In this document: piece by piece, positions 48,610-57,988 of the stretch | Layout of the letters: each line of letters opens with the position of its first letter | Numbering within the stretch: position 1 is the first letter of the stretch | From: Magnetococcales bacterium | GTDB taxonomy: Bacteria > Pseudomonadota > Magnetococcia > Magnetococcales > Magnetaquicoccaceae | Direction of reading: 5' to 3' | DNA length: 64,000 nucleotides | Assembly: GCA_002753095.1 (NCBI GenBank) | Contig: PDZU01000001.1 | Location: forward strand, 1 to 64,000 | Program-made: the position numbers and the translations under genes | The notes under the pieces: generated by a model | What the model was told of the DNA's origin: nothing | Seen by the model: the letters and a program-made list of their open reading frames with translations, nothing else | Database searches by the model: none

Positions 48610-50733
48610 ATGGCCGCACATGCCCAGAAAATCGTCACGCAACCCCTGGAAAAAGGGGCGTTACAATCTGCCTCCTGGGATGTTTGGGACAGTAAATATC
48701 GCCTGAAAAGCAGCGATGGTCTGCCTTTGGACGGCAGCGTGGACGATACCTATCGCCGTGTGGCCCGTGCCCTGGCCCAGGTCGAGCAGGCGGAAAAACG
48801 GGCGGAATGGGAAGAGCGTTTCTTGTGGGCCTTGCAACATGGGGCCATCCCAGCGGGACGGATCATCTCCAACGCGGGGGCACAGGCCCATAAACCGGCC
48901 ACCTCCACCATCAACTGCACGGTTTCGGGTACCGTGCGCGATTCAATGGTGGATATTCTGGACATGGTGCGCGAGGCCGGTTTGACCCTCAAGGCAGGAT
49001 GCGGCATCGGTTATGAATTTTCCACTCTGCGCCCCAAGGGTGCCATGGTGGCCGGAGCAGGGGCCAGTACCTCTGGTCCGCTCTCGTTCATGGATATTTT
49101 TGACTCCATGTGCAAAACCATCTCCTCGGCGGGTGGGCGCCGGGGGGCGCAAATGGCCACTTTCGACATTTCGCACCCGGATATTCTCGATTTTATTCGC
49201 GCCAAACGGGAAAATGGTCGCCTGCGTCAGTTCAACCTCTCCTGTCTGATCAGCGAACCTTTCATGCAGGCGGTCAAAGAGAATCGAGAGTGGGAATTGG
49301 TTTTTCCAGCCAATCCGCAAGAGTTGGCCGATGCCAACACGACGATTGTCTATCGGCCCTGGCCGGTGACCGAAGGCTATCGCTGCAACGAACGCGGCGA
49401 GGTGGCCTGTCGGGTCTACCGCCGCATTCCGGCGCAGCGCCTCTGGGATCTGATCATGAGCTCCAATTATGACTATGCCGAGCCGGGTTTCATCCTGATC
49501 GACAAGGTCAACCGCATGAACAACAACTGGTTTTGTGAGGTGGTGCGGGCGACCAATCCCTGTGGTGAACAACCTTTGCCGCCGCACGGTGCCTGCCTGT
49601 TGGGATCGATCAATCTGACCCATTTTGTCAGCAACGCCTTTACCCCGCAGGCCAGTTTTGATTGGAGCACCTTTGATGAGGTGGTGCGGGTTTTTACCCG
49701 CATGCTGGATAACGTGGTGGAGATCAGTGGTTTGCCACTGGCCGAGCAGATGGCAGAAATTCAACACAAACGGCGCCATGGCATGGGTTTCTTGGGGTTG
49801 GGTTCCAGCATGACCATGCTCAACATGCGCTATGGCGATGCCGCATCAATCGCCTTTGCCGAACGGGTGGCGCGGGAGATGGCTTTGGCCGGTTGGCAGG
49901 TGGGGATGGAGTTGGCGGCAGAGAAAGGGCCAGCCCCCATCATGGCGCAGCTGTTTACCGTTACCGAGGCCATGCTGGCACAACGGCCACAAATGGCAGC
50001 GGATGGCGTGTGCGTGGGTGATGCACTGCCCGGCAGAGTGTTGTTGGCCCGCTACAGCCATTATCTGGCGCAATTTCCAGCAGACTTGCGCGAGAAAATT
50101 GCTGCCCATGGCTGCCGTTTTACCCATCACACCTCGATTGCCCCCACCGGTACCATCGCGCTCTCCTTGGCCAATAACGCCTCCAACGGCATCGAGCCCA
50201 GCTTTTCGCACAAATACAGCCGCAATATCATTCGTGCCGGTCGCAAAACCAAAGAAAAGGTCGATGTGCTCTCTTTTGAGTTGCTGGCCTATCGGGCGCT
50301 GGTCAATCCGCAGGCCGATCCCTATGCCGAAGAGGAGCAAAACCGTCTGCCCGTCTGCTTTGTCGATGCCAACACCATCCATCCACAGGCCCACGTGGAT
50401 ATTCAGGCGGCGGTACAAAAATGGGTGGACTCTTCCATCTCAAAGACCATCAACGTACCCAGCGACTATCCCTATGATGCCTTCAAAGAGATCTATCTTT
50501 ATGCCTATGAACAAGGCTTGAAGGGCTGCACCACCTTTCGTTTCAATCCAGAGGCTTTTCAGGGCGTGCTGGTCAAGCAGGAGGATCTGGCGGCTACCAC
50601 CTACCGTTTCACTCTGGCCAACGGCGAGACGATCCAGTTGAAAGGCAACGAAGAGGTGGAATATGATGGTGAACAGCATACGGCAGCCAATCTGTATGAT
50701 GCGCTAAAAGAGGGCTATTACGGTCGTTTGTAA
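48610..50733 (+). CDS. nrdJ: Adenosylcobalamin-dependent (class II) ribonucleotide reductase, catalytic subunit NrdJa
   Basis: STINCTVSGTV, NLSCLISEPF, CGEQPLPPHGACLLGSINLT, TSIAPTGTIALSLANNASNGIEP. Confidence 0.95.
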   Translation: MAAHAQKIVTQPLEKGALQSASWDVWDSKYRLKSSDGLPLDGSVDDTYRRVARALAQVEQAEKRAEWEERFLWALQHGAIPAGRIISNAGAQAHKPATSTINCTVSGTVRDSMVDILDMVREAGLTLKAGCGIGYEFSTLRPKGAMVAGAGASTSGPLSFMDIFDSMCKTISSAGGRRGAQMATFDISHPDILDFIRAKRENGRLRQFNLSCLISEPFMQAVKENREWELVFPANPQELADANTTIVYRPWPVTEGYRCNERGEVACRVYRRIPAQRLWDLIMSSNYDYAEPGFILIDKVNRMNNNWFCEVVRATNPCGEQPLPPHGACLLGSINLTHFVSNAFTPQASFDWSTFDEVVRVFTRMLDNVVEISGLPLAEQMAEIQHKRRHGMGFLGLGSSMTMLNMRYGDAASIAFAERVAREMALAGWQVGMELAAEKGPAPIMAQLFTVTEAMLAQRPQMAADGVCVGDALPGRVLLARYSHYLAQFPADLREKIAAHGCRFTHHTSIAPTGTIALSLANNASNGIEPSFSHKYSRNIIRAGRKTKEKVDVLSFELLAYRALVNPQADPYAEEEQNRLPVCFVDANTIHPQAHVDIQAAVQKWVDSSISKTINVPSDYPYDAFKEIYLYAYEQGLKGCTTFRFNPEAFQGVLVKQEDLAATTYRFTLANGETIQLKGNEEVEYDGEQHTAANLYDALKEGYYGRL

Positions 50734-50766
50734 CCAGTCGTGCGGGGGACAGGAGGAGAGTTGAAA

Positions 50767-51432
50767 ATGGCAGTCCGTATCGAAGAGAAAATTGTCGCCT
50801 ATGATGTGGTGTCGGAAACAGGGGAACCGGCAGCCACAGCATCGGTCAAAGAGAGCAAAAAAGGGATCGGGCGCAGCGGGCGAGAGGAGGAGGGCAATGT
50901 CATCCACATGCAACCGCTCATGAAACGGCCTGGTGAGTTGACCGGGGCCACCTATAAAATTAAAACCCCCCTCTCTGAACATGCCCTGTATGTGACCATC
51001 AACGATATTGAGGTCAACGGCAAGCGGCGTCCGTTTGAGATGTTCATCAACTCCAAGAATATGGAGAACTTTGCCTGGATTGTGGCCCTGACACGGGTTA
51101 TCTCTGCGGTCTTTCGTCATGCCGGTGACGCCACCTTTTTGGTGGAGGAGTTGCGTTCGGTTTTTGATCCCCGTGGTGGTTATTTCAAACCCGGTGGCAA
51201 GTACATGCCCAGTCTGGTGGCCGAAATTGGCGAATGTTTGGAACGCCATTTGACCATTATCGGTATCATGCATCCGCCGGAGGTGTCGGAGGAGTTGATG
51301 GCCAAGCGGCAGCAGGCGCAAGACGGTGGGGTGGCTACGGGGAGTTTGTGCCCGAAATGCAGTCAGATGGCTGTGGTACGGTTGGATGGGTGTGATACCT
51401 GTTTGGAGTGTGGTTATTCCAAATGCGGTTGA
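50767..51432 (+). CDS. NrdJb-like subunit of split class II RNR (TSCPD domain plus Zn-ribbon tail)
   Basis: RPGELTGATYKIKTPLSEHALYVTINDIEVNG...; C-term LCPKCSQMAVVRLDGCDTCLECGYSKCG; directly follows nrdJ. Confidence 0.88.
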   Translation: MAVRIEEKIVAYDVVSETGEPAATASVKESKKGIGRSGREEEGNVIHMQPLMKRPGELTGATYKIKTPLSEHALYVTINDIEVNGKRRPFEMFINSKNMENFAWIVALTRVISAVFRHAGDATFLVEELRSVFDPRGGYFKPGGKYMPSLVAEIGECLERHLTIIGIMHPPEVSEELMAKRQQAQDGGVATGSLCPKCSQMAVVRLDGCDTCLECGYSKCG

Positions 51433-51487
51433 TTTGCAACAAGCATCCGGGAGCGGGGCTCCCGCTTTGTCAATCCAGGGGGTTGCC

Positions 51488-52324
51488 ATGCGTGATATGC
51501 GTGCCTTTGTTTTGCTGGCTGGTTTGACGGCTCTGTTTGCCGTGGTAGGGCAGGCGCTGGGGGGGCGGGAAGGGATGGTGCTGGCCCTGCTGCTGGCCGT
51601 TGGCATGAACTTTTGGGCCTATTGGAACTCCGATTCGGCTGTTTTACAGATGTACAACGCCCAGGAGATTGGCCCGCAGCAAATGCCGGAGTATTATGGC
51701 ATGGTGCAGGAGTTGGCGCGTCGGGGTAATCTGCCCATGCCACGGGTTTTTGTGATCGACGATCCATCCCCCAACGCGTTTGCCACTGGTCGCGATCCGG
51801 CCCATGCGGCGGTGGCGGCCACGACGGGCATTTTGCGCATTCTCAGCCGGGAGGAGTTGGCCGGGGTGATGGCCCATGAGATGGGGCATGTGTACAACCG
51901 GGATATTCTGATCGGTACCATCACGGCCTCTTTGGCGGGGGCGGTGACCCTGCTGGCCCAATTCGGTTCCCTGTTCCACTCGGACCGGGAGCGGGAAGAG
52001 GGTGGGGGCAGCAATCTGCTGATGCTGCTGCTGGCCCCGTTGGCGGCCATGTTGATTCAGATGGCCGTCTCCCGTGCGCGCGAATATGAGGCCGATGCTT
52101 TGGGCGCACGCCTGTGCGGCAATCCGTTATGGCTGGCCTCGGCGTTGCACAAATTGGAACAGGGCAGTCAGGCCATTCCCATGGCGGCTGCTGAGGCGCA
52201 TCCGGCAACCACCCACCTGTTCATTGTCAATCCCCTGTCGGCCGGTTTTCTGGCCGGGCTTTTTTCTACCCATCCGCCGATGGCGGAACGGATTCAACGC
52301 TTGCATGCCATGGTGAACCGCTGA
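51488..52324 (+). CDS. htpX: Protease HtpX homologue
   Basis: VMAHEMGHVYNRDILIGT zinc protease motif; REYEADALGA. Confidence 0.95.
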   Translation: MRDMRAFVLLAGLTALFAVVGQALGGREGMVLALLLAVGMNFWAYWNSDSAVLQMYNAQEIGPQQMPEYYGMVQELARRGNLPMPRVFVIDDPSPNAFATGRDPAHAAVAATTGILRILSREELAGVMAHEMGHVYNRDILIGTITASLAGAVTLLAQFGSLFHSDREREEGGGSNLLMLLLAPLAAMLIQMAVSRAREYEADALGARLCGNPLWLASALHKLEQGSQAIPMAAAEAHPATTHLFIVNPLSAGFLAGLFSTHPPMAERIQRLHAMVNR

Positions 52325-52998
52325 TGATCAAGATTGCTCCCAGTATTCTGTCTGCTGATTTCACCCGTTTGGGCGAGGAGGTTCGCACTGTGGAGGAGGC
52401 TGGGGCCGACTATATCCACATCGATGTTATGGATGGCCATTTTGTGCCCAACCTGACCATCGGCCCGTTGGTGGTGGAGGCCATTCATCGTGTCGCGACG
52501 CGCCCGTTGGATCTGCATCTGATGATCGAGCCGGTGGAACCCTATCTGGCCGAATTTGCCAAAGCCGGGGCCGACAGCATTACCATCCATGTGGAGGCTA
52601 CCCGCCATCTGGATCGGGCGCTGCATTTTATCCGTGAACTGGGGTGTCAGGCTGGCTTGGCGCTCAATCCGGCCACCCCCTTGCAGACGCTTGCTGAGGT
52701 ATTGCCCTTGCTGGATCGGGTGGTGTTGATGAGCGTCAATCCTGGTTTTGGTGGACAGTCGTTCATTCCCTATTTGTTGCCGAAAATTAAGACGTTGCGG
52801 CAGGAGATTCTCAGTCGGGGGCTGAGCGTCGAACTGGAGGTGGATGGGGGTATCAAGGTGGATAATATTGCCGCCGCTGCCGCCGCCGGTGCCGATACCT
52901 TTGTGGCTGGTTCTGCCGTTTTTTCGCAAGCGGATTATGCTGCGGTGATTCGGCAACTGCGTGCTAATGCCGAAGGTGCGTTCGAGCAGCGGCAGTAG
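52324..52998 (+). CDS. rpe: Ribulose-phosphate 3-epimerase
   Basis: IKIAPSILSADFTRLGEEV, HIDVMDGHFVPNLTIGP, MSVNPGFGGQSFI. Confidence 0.97.
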   Translation: MIKIAPSILSADFTRLGEEVRTVEEAGADYIHIDVMDGHFVPNLTIGPLVVEAIHRVATRPLDLHLMIEPVEPYLAEFAKAGADSITIHVEATRHLDRALHFIRELGCQAGLALNPATPLQTLAEVLPLLDRVVLMSVNPGFGGQSFIPYLLPKIKTLRQEILSRGLSVELEVDGGIKVDNIAAAAAAGADTFVAGSAVFSQADYAAVIRQLRANAEGAFEQRQ

Positions 52999-53037
52999 TC
53001 AGCACAAGACCAACCAACAGAACAAGAAAAAAAATCG

Positions 53038-53080
53038 ATTGCGGGGTGCAGGGGCGATGACCGCCCCTGCACCCCGCAGA
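53038..53080 (+). repeat. Modular hairpin repeat copy H (M1a only)
   Basis: 16-bp arms: GCGGGGTGCAGGGGCG / CGCCCCTGCACCCCGC, 53041-53077. Confidence 0.88.
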
Positions 53081-53140
53081 AATTGAGGGAATGAAAAAAA
53101 CTTCGTCTTTGCGCCAGAAAATGTTTTAATAAGCCGCACG

Positions 53141-54061
53141 ATGGCACTGCCATTCAGTCATGACAGGCACGACCACCACGATTCTTTGGGAGCAGTTGCT
53201 GGCATGGAGGAGAAGGAAAAAGACGCATCCATTCATCGTGGACATCGGGAACGATTGCGGCGGCGTTTTCTGCAAGAGGGTCTGGAACAGTTTGAGGATC
53301 ATCAGGTATTAGAATTATTATTATTCAATGCCTTGCCGCGCCAGGATACCAACCGGATTGCCCACCTGCTGCTGCAGCGTTTTGGCTGTTTGTCGGCAGT
53401 GCTGGAGGCGGATGCGCGGGATTTGGCCTTGGTGCCTGGCATGGGCAGCGCGGCGGCGGCTTTTTTGACCTTGATCCCAGCGCTGACACGGCGTTATCTG
53501 CACGACAATGCCACGCGGGAAAAGATGCCTCTGAATGATCCCTATCGCACCAGTCGATTTCTGGTGCCGTTGATGGCGGGTCGTTCGGAGGAGGTATTTT
53601 ATGCCCTCTGTCTGGACAACCGCTGCCAACTGCTTTTTCCGGCCTTGATCACCCGTGGCACGGTTACCGATGCCCTGATCCACCCTCGCCAAGTGGTGGA
53701 GACCATCTTGCGCCATAAATCGGTCAACGTGATCCTGGCGCACAACCATCCCTCTGGTGTGCTGCAGGCTTCCCAAAGCGATGTTAACCTGACCTTGTTA
53801 TTGCAGCGCGTCCTGTTGCCCATGGGCATTCGTCTGGTGGACCATGTCATCGTAGCGGGGGAAAAGACCCTGAGTATGGCCAGCGTGGGTTTTTTGGGAG
53901 AACAACGCAGCGGAGAGCCCGGTTTTATGCGGGCCAGCGAGGTGCGAGAGGAGGATTGGTCGGAGGTGGTCTATTCACCGCACTGGCCACCGGAAGCCAT
54001 AGAGGCAGCCAGTGCGGCGCATAGCAGGGAGTTGCAAGAGGAGAAAAACGAATCCGCTTAG
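53141..54061 (+). CDS. radC: RadC/JAB (MPN) domain protein
   Basis: HRERLRRRFLQEG, LILAHNHPSGVLQASQSDVNLT, DHVIVAGEKTLSMA. Confidence 0.92.
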   Translation: MALPFSHDRHDHHDSLGAVAGMEEKEKDASIHRGHRERLRRRFLQEGLEQFEDHQVLELLLFNALPRQDTNRIAHLLLQRFGCLSAVLEADARDLALVPGMGSAAAAFLTLIPALTRRYLHDNATREKMPLNDPYRTSRFLVPLMAGRSEEVFYALCLDNRCQLLFPALITRGTVTDALIHPRQVVETILRHKSVNVILAHNHPSGVLQASQSDVNLTLLLQRVLLPMGIRLVDHVIVAGEKTLSMASVGFLGEQRSGEPGFMRASEVREEDWSEVVYSPHWPPEAIEAASAAHSRELQEEKNESA

Positions 54062-55608
54062 CAGGGTGGCACTGCGCTGACTTTTTTGCAAACCGGACGC
54101 AGAGGAGCCTTTTTGTCGCCGGAGCAGACCATGGTCCAAGCGTTCTGCAGGTCACCCGCTTTGGGTTGGTACAAAGGCACCTCGTAGCTGGCCGTTACCT
54201 CTTTGCCCTCCACAGCCAGTTGGATGCGCATGAAACCAAAGTGAATCGAATGCAGGGCCACAGCGTCATCCTTGTTTTGCCAGGCGCAACGGTCGCCGGT
54301 TGTGCCGGAGAGAGCTACGCCCCCATTGCCGACAATCATCTGCACCGGTTCCTTCTTGTCTAGCTGCACCACTTGAAATTGATGCAGATGGGCCGAGGCA
54401 ATCATGGCCACTTTATCGAGCTCCTTTTTGACGTCGGAGTTGTGCAGGGCTTTGTAAAAGTGGGAATCTGTGTCCAGCTTACCCTTTTTGGTCATTTCGT
54501 GGGCGGGGATGTGCTGGAAGAACCAAGCCGGTTCATCCTTAGACAAGTCGTGCAACCACCGTTTGGCGACCGTGTTGTACTGCGTTTTGTAGAGATCTTC
54601 AGTCGCCTTTGGGTCCAGGTCGCGTCCATCTGCCGTGCGTACCATATCCAGCATCACCAAACGGGCCGACTGTTTGCTGGCGACCGGTTTATCCACGGTA
54701 CCACCAAAGGCCACCGCATCGAAGGCAAAAGGGGTGAGAACGTCACGATCCTTGACGGCTACCTCCTGGCAGCTATCCGCTCCATCGCCAAAGAAGTAGA
54801 GCCACCCTTCTGCCCGATCTGCCCAGTCGGTATTATTCCATTCACTTTTTTTGATAAAACACCCCTCATGGTTGCCACGCAGAATGACCGACCAACTTTG
54901 TTGCATCAGCGGGGCGTAGGGCTGAAAAAACTCCTCTTTCCAGCCTAACTTGCCCGATGTGCTCTCCCAGGAGTCGGCAACGGCACTTTTTTGACCCGAG
55001 TAGCGCATGTCCCCCATGTGAACCCATAACGGCGGCAAACGGTTTGCTGTGCCGGCAGCGGCCACTTGATTCATGGCGGTCAGCAGCCAGGGCAGGGTCG
55101 TGGATTTTACTTGACCGCCTGCGGGGGGGGTGTTGGCACAATATTGTGAATTGTCATCGCGGCAGCCGGTGCAGCCAGAGGTGACCACCTGACTCAACGG
55201 TAGACCTCCCTCGTGCAGATTGGGCAGACGAATCGGTGTCGAACTTTTGTCGCTCGTCAGATAGCCGACATGCCATTCTTTCAATAATTTATCATCTGCG
55301 GCGATATTTTTCTCGCACACCTTGATCTGGTTGAAGAGGGTTCCGCTGGCCACGGTGCCCTTTTTGGCGCGCTCCGTCAGGGTGAAGAGGGGTTTTGCGG
55401 CATCATCAAACAGGGTTGGGCAGGCATCCTGCGCTGCCACGATGGCCCGCACGGAAACGTTTGGCAACCACTGTTTACCCACCTGTTTGCCCGGTTGCAG
55501 TTGCACCCAGTGATAGTGCACGGTGGCCATGGAGTCCAATGGCACCATCAGGACAGAAAAAAGGGAAAGAGGGAGTAAAAAACGACCCGTGTGCAGTATT
55601 TTAGCCAT
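54058..55608 (-). CDS. Secreted calcineurin-like metallophosphoesterase, Cys-rich
   Basis: Signal peptide; WVHMGDMRYSG, ILRGNHEGC, IASAHLHQFQ; CTGCRDDNSQYC. Confidence 0.75.
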   Translation of the reverse strand: MAKILHTGRFLLPLSLFSVLMVPLDSMATVHYHWVQLQPGKQVGKQWLPNVSVRAIVAAQDACPTLFDDAAKPLFTLTERAKKGTVASGTLFNQIKVCEKNIAADDKLLKEWHVGYLTSDKSSTPIRLPNLHEGGLPLSQVVTSGCTGCRDDNSQYCANTPPAGGQVKSTTLPWLLTAMNQVAAAGTANRLPPLWVHMGDMRYSGQKSAVADSWESTSGKLGWKEEFFQPYAPLMQQSWSVILRGNHEGCFIKKSEWNNTDWADRAEGWLYFFGDGADSCQEVAVKDRDVLTPFAFDAVAFGGTVDKPVASKQSARLVMLDMVRTADGRDLDPKATEDLYKTQYNTVAKRWLHDLSKDEPAWFFQHIPAHEMTKKGKLDTDSHFYKALHNSDVKKELDKVAMIASAHLHQFQVVQLDKKEPVQMIVGNGGVALSGTTGDRCAWQNKDDAVALHSIHFGFMRIQLAVEGKEVTASYEVPLYQPKAGDLQNAWTMVCSGDKKAPLRPVCKKVSAVPPC

Positions 55609-55647
55609 AGCCAGACCTCGCGTGTTAGATTGAAGTTATTGCAAACA

Positions 55648-56208
55648 TCAATTTATAGTATAGTTGCTACCGTTGGATCCGTAAAGTGTTTCCATGTCTG
55701 TCACAACTTTTCCTATTGGCGAGAGAATCAGGTTGAGATCCCAATCGGCTTTGGCAACGGCATCTGTGATGAGTTTACAGAATGAATGTAATAGTTTAGG
55801 GTCCATGGCAACCTCGATACCATAGCTGGTTTGCGGGTGCAGACCGATCAGATAGCCGCTCTGTTCGCGTGGTTCGATGCGGGCGCGGGTGACCAGTACC
55901 GGGAGTGGTCCCAGTGGCGTTTCCGAGACCTCTTCCTGGAAGCGGGTGGCAAAATCGCTTTCCGAAACCGCTTGTTGATGGACAAAGCTCAAGACAGCGG
56001 CTCGATTGCTTGGATCCACTGGAGCGGTTGTTTCTGTTTGTACCTGGCTTTCCATGGCTTGGCGTAACCCTGGCCATAAACGTTTGATAAAACGACGTGT
56101 TAGCCAAAATCGAAATTCCGCGCGTCCATGCGTGTTGATACGGAGTTGCAGGCGATCTTCCTCTGCAGAAAACAAGACCTGGATTTGGTGAATACGATGT
56201 GCGCTCAT
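55648..56208 (-). CDS. Hypothetical protein
   Basis: 186-aa ORF with no strong motif recognised. Confidence 0.6.
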   Translation of the reverse strand: MSAHRIHQIQVLFSAEEDRLQLRINTHGRAEFRFWLTRRFIKRLWPGLRQAMESQVQTETTAPVDPSNRAAVLSFVHQQAVSESDFATRFQEEVSETPLGPLPVLVTRARIEPREQSGYLIGLHPQTSYGIEVAMDPKLLHSFCKLITDAVAKADWDLNLILSPIGKVVTDMETLYGSNGSNYTIN

Positions 56209-56678
56209 GCGTGCAGGCTCGCTATGGGTGGAGAGAACGGTGGATTAATGGATGTCAGTATACGATCCACGCCCCTTTTCCCGCAACCATTCTTGGCCGG
56301 AAAAGTCAACAAAAGCCAATTGATTGATCGATTATTGTCAGACATCCTGACCGTAAGCTGGTGCGGAAAAGTGGGAAAAATGCGCGCAACCGTAAAAAAG
56401 AGTTGAAATGATTGTCAATGCTCCGTAAAATAGTGGGTCATTACCGCAGTGGGATCTTTCGTTTCGTGGTGTATGTTCGGGGATCTGGGCGTTGCTTTGC
56501 CCGTCTTATCCCGATCCTGATCGGGACACCTGTTTAGAACACCAATCGTACCGGATGTGAAGAACGGTCCAATGTTTGCGTAGACGGTCGGCAGCCAGTT
56601 GTCCATGTCATTCGGGTGACACAATCGCTGCGTGGTCTTGCGGCATTCCAGTTGTTTCGCCTGCATAAAGGGGGGGCC

Positions 56679-56828
56679 ATGAAACAATCTATTGGTGTGG
56701 CGATCGTTTTTGCTTTCGCCATGTCTCTTGTGGCAAATATCGCTTCAGCCGCCGATGCACCCAAAAAGGTGGATTGCAAGAGTGACAAGAAGTGTGAAGA
56801 ACTCCAGAAGGCCGCTACCAAAAAGTAG
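56679..56828 (+). CDS. Small secreted basic protein (49 aa)
   Basis: MKQSIGVAIVFAFAMSLVANIASAADAPKKVDCKSDKKCEELQKAATKK: signal peptide plus short basic mature region; GGGGG SD-like upstream. Confidence 0.6.
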   Translation: MKQSIGVAIVFAFAMSLVANIASAADAPKKVDCKSDKKCEELQKAATKK

Positions 56829-56997
56829 TCGTGCTGTTTGGCGGGTCGGGTCAACGGCGAACGCTGGCCAGTTGCGCATGCCAAACAAAGAGCTTGACCG
56901 CTGACAACGGCAAGGTTGATCGTAACACAATGCAGTTCCAGGACAGGCTTGACCTCATTTAACACATTGAAGCTCTTGAATTTAAGGAAAGCGTAAG

Positions 56998-57195
56998 ATG
57001 CAAAATTTCAAACGGATGTCGGGTGTGATCGCCATGTTGGTTGCCATGGGTCTGTGGGCCGCTACGCCGGTTCAAGCCGCTGATGTGGGTGGTGGCATGC
57101 AGACGATGGAAAAACAGCACAATACTGGCAAAAAGCATGGCAAGAAGGCCAAGAAGGCCAAGAAGAAGAAAAAGGCCGCTGCTGCTGCCATGTAA
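56998..57195 (+). CDS. Small secreted Lys/Ala-rich protein (65 aa)
   Basis: Signal peptide ...PVQAADVGGG followed by KKHGKKAKKAKKKKKAAAAAM; terminator downstream. Confidence 0.65.
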   Translation: MQNFKRMSGVIAMLVAMGLWAATPVQAADVGGGMQTMEKQHNTGKKHGKKAKKAKKKKKAAAAAM

Positions 57196-57236
57196 TTTCG
57201 GTAGTCGACGGCGCTGTTGGCGCTGGCTGCAAGAAA

Positions 57237-57274
57237 AATGGGTGAGATGGGTGACCATCTCGCTCATTTTTTTT
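57237..57274 (+). terminator. Rho-independent terminator
   Basis: AATGGGTGAGATGG-GTGA-CCATCTCGCTCATTTTTTTT. Confidence 0.85.
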
Positions 57275-57283
57275 GGGTGTTGT

Positions 57284-57988
57284 TCATGACAGCACCAAGC
57301 GATAGCCTACGCCGGATTCGGTCAAGATGTGGTGTGGCACATTGGGATTTTGTTCCAGTTTGCGGCGCAGGTTGGACATATAGACCCGCAGGTAGTGGGT
57401 ATTGTCGCTTTGGTTGGGGCCCCAGACATCGCGCAGCAGGGTACGGTGGGTGAGTACCCGACCGGCGTTGGCGACCAGTTGTGCCAGCAGGCGGTACTCG
57501 ATAGCGGTCAGGTGGACGGTTTTTCCCGCGCGGTTGACTTGGCGTTGGGCCAAATTGACTTCCACTGTGCCAAAACGGATGATGGGTGATTCTTCGCCGT
57601 GTTGCCGTAGCGAGCGCCGCAACAGGGCGCGCACGCGTGCCAGTAGTTCTGGAATGCCGAAGGGTTTGGTCAGATAGTCGTCGGCACCGGCATCCAGTGC
57701 TGCGACTTTGTCGTTTTCATCGACGCGGGCGGAGAGGATCAAGACGGGCAGTTGTGACCAAGTGCGCAGATCGCGCACCAGGTCGGTACCGTTGCAATCG
57801 GGCAGGCCCAGGTCCACGATGACCAGATCGGGGCGACGGGTAGCCACATCGATCAGGCCGCGTGCGCCGGTTTCGGCCTCTACGACGGCATATTGTTCTG
57901 CTTCCAGGGCGGTACGCACAAAACGGCGAATGTGTGGTTCATCTTCGATGATGATAATGGTGGTTTGAGTTGGTGCGCCTTCGTTCAC
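57284..57988 (-). CDS. kdpE: KdpE-like response regulator (GTG start overlapping the kdpD stop)
   Basis: IIIEDEPHIRRFVRTALEAEQY, LGLPDCNGTDLVRDLR, C-term winged helix. Confidence 0.92.
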   Translation of the reverse strand: MNEGAPTQTTIIIIEDEPHIRRFVRTALEAEQYAVVEAETGARGLIDVATRRPDLVIVDLGLPDCNGTDLVRDLRTWSQLPVLILSARVDENDKVAALDAGADDYLTKPFGIPELLARVRALLRRSLRQHGEESPIIRFGTVEVNLAQRQVNRAGKTVHLTAIEYRLLAQLVANAGRVLTHRTLLRDVWGPNQSDNTHYLRVYMSNLRRKLEQNPNVPHHILTESGVGYRLVLS

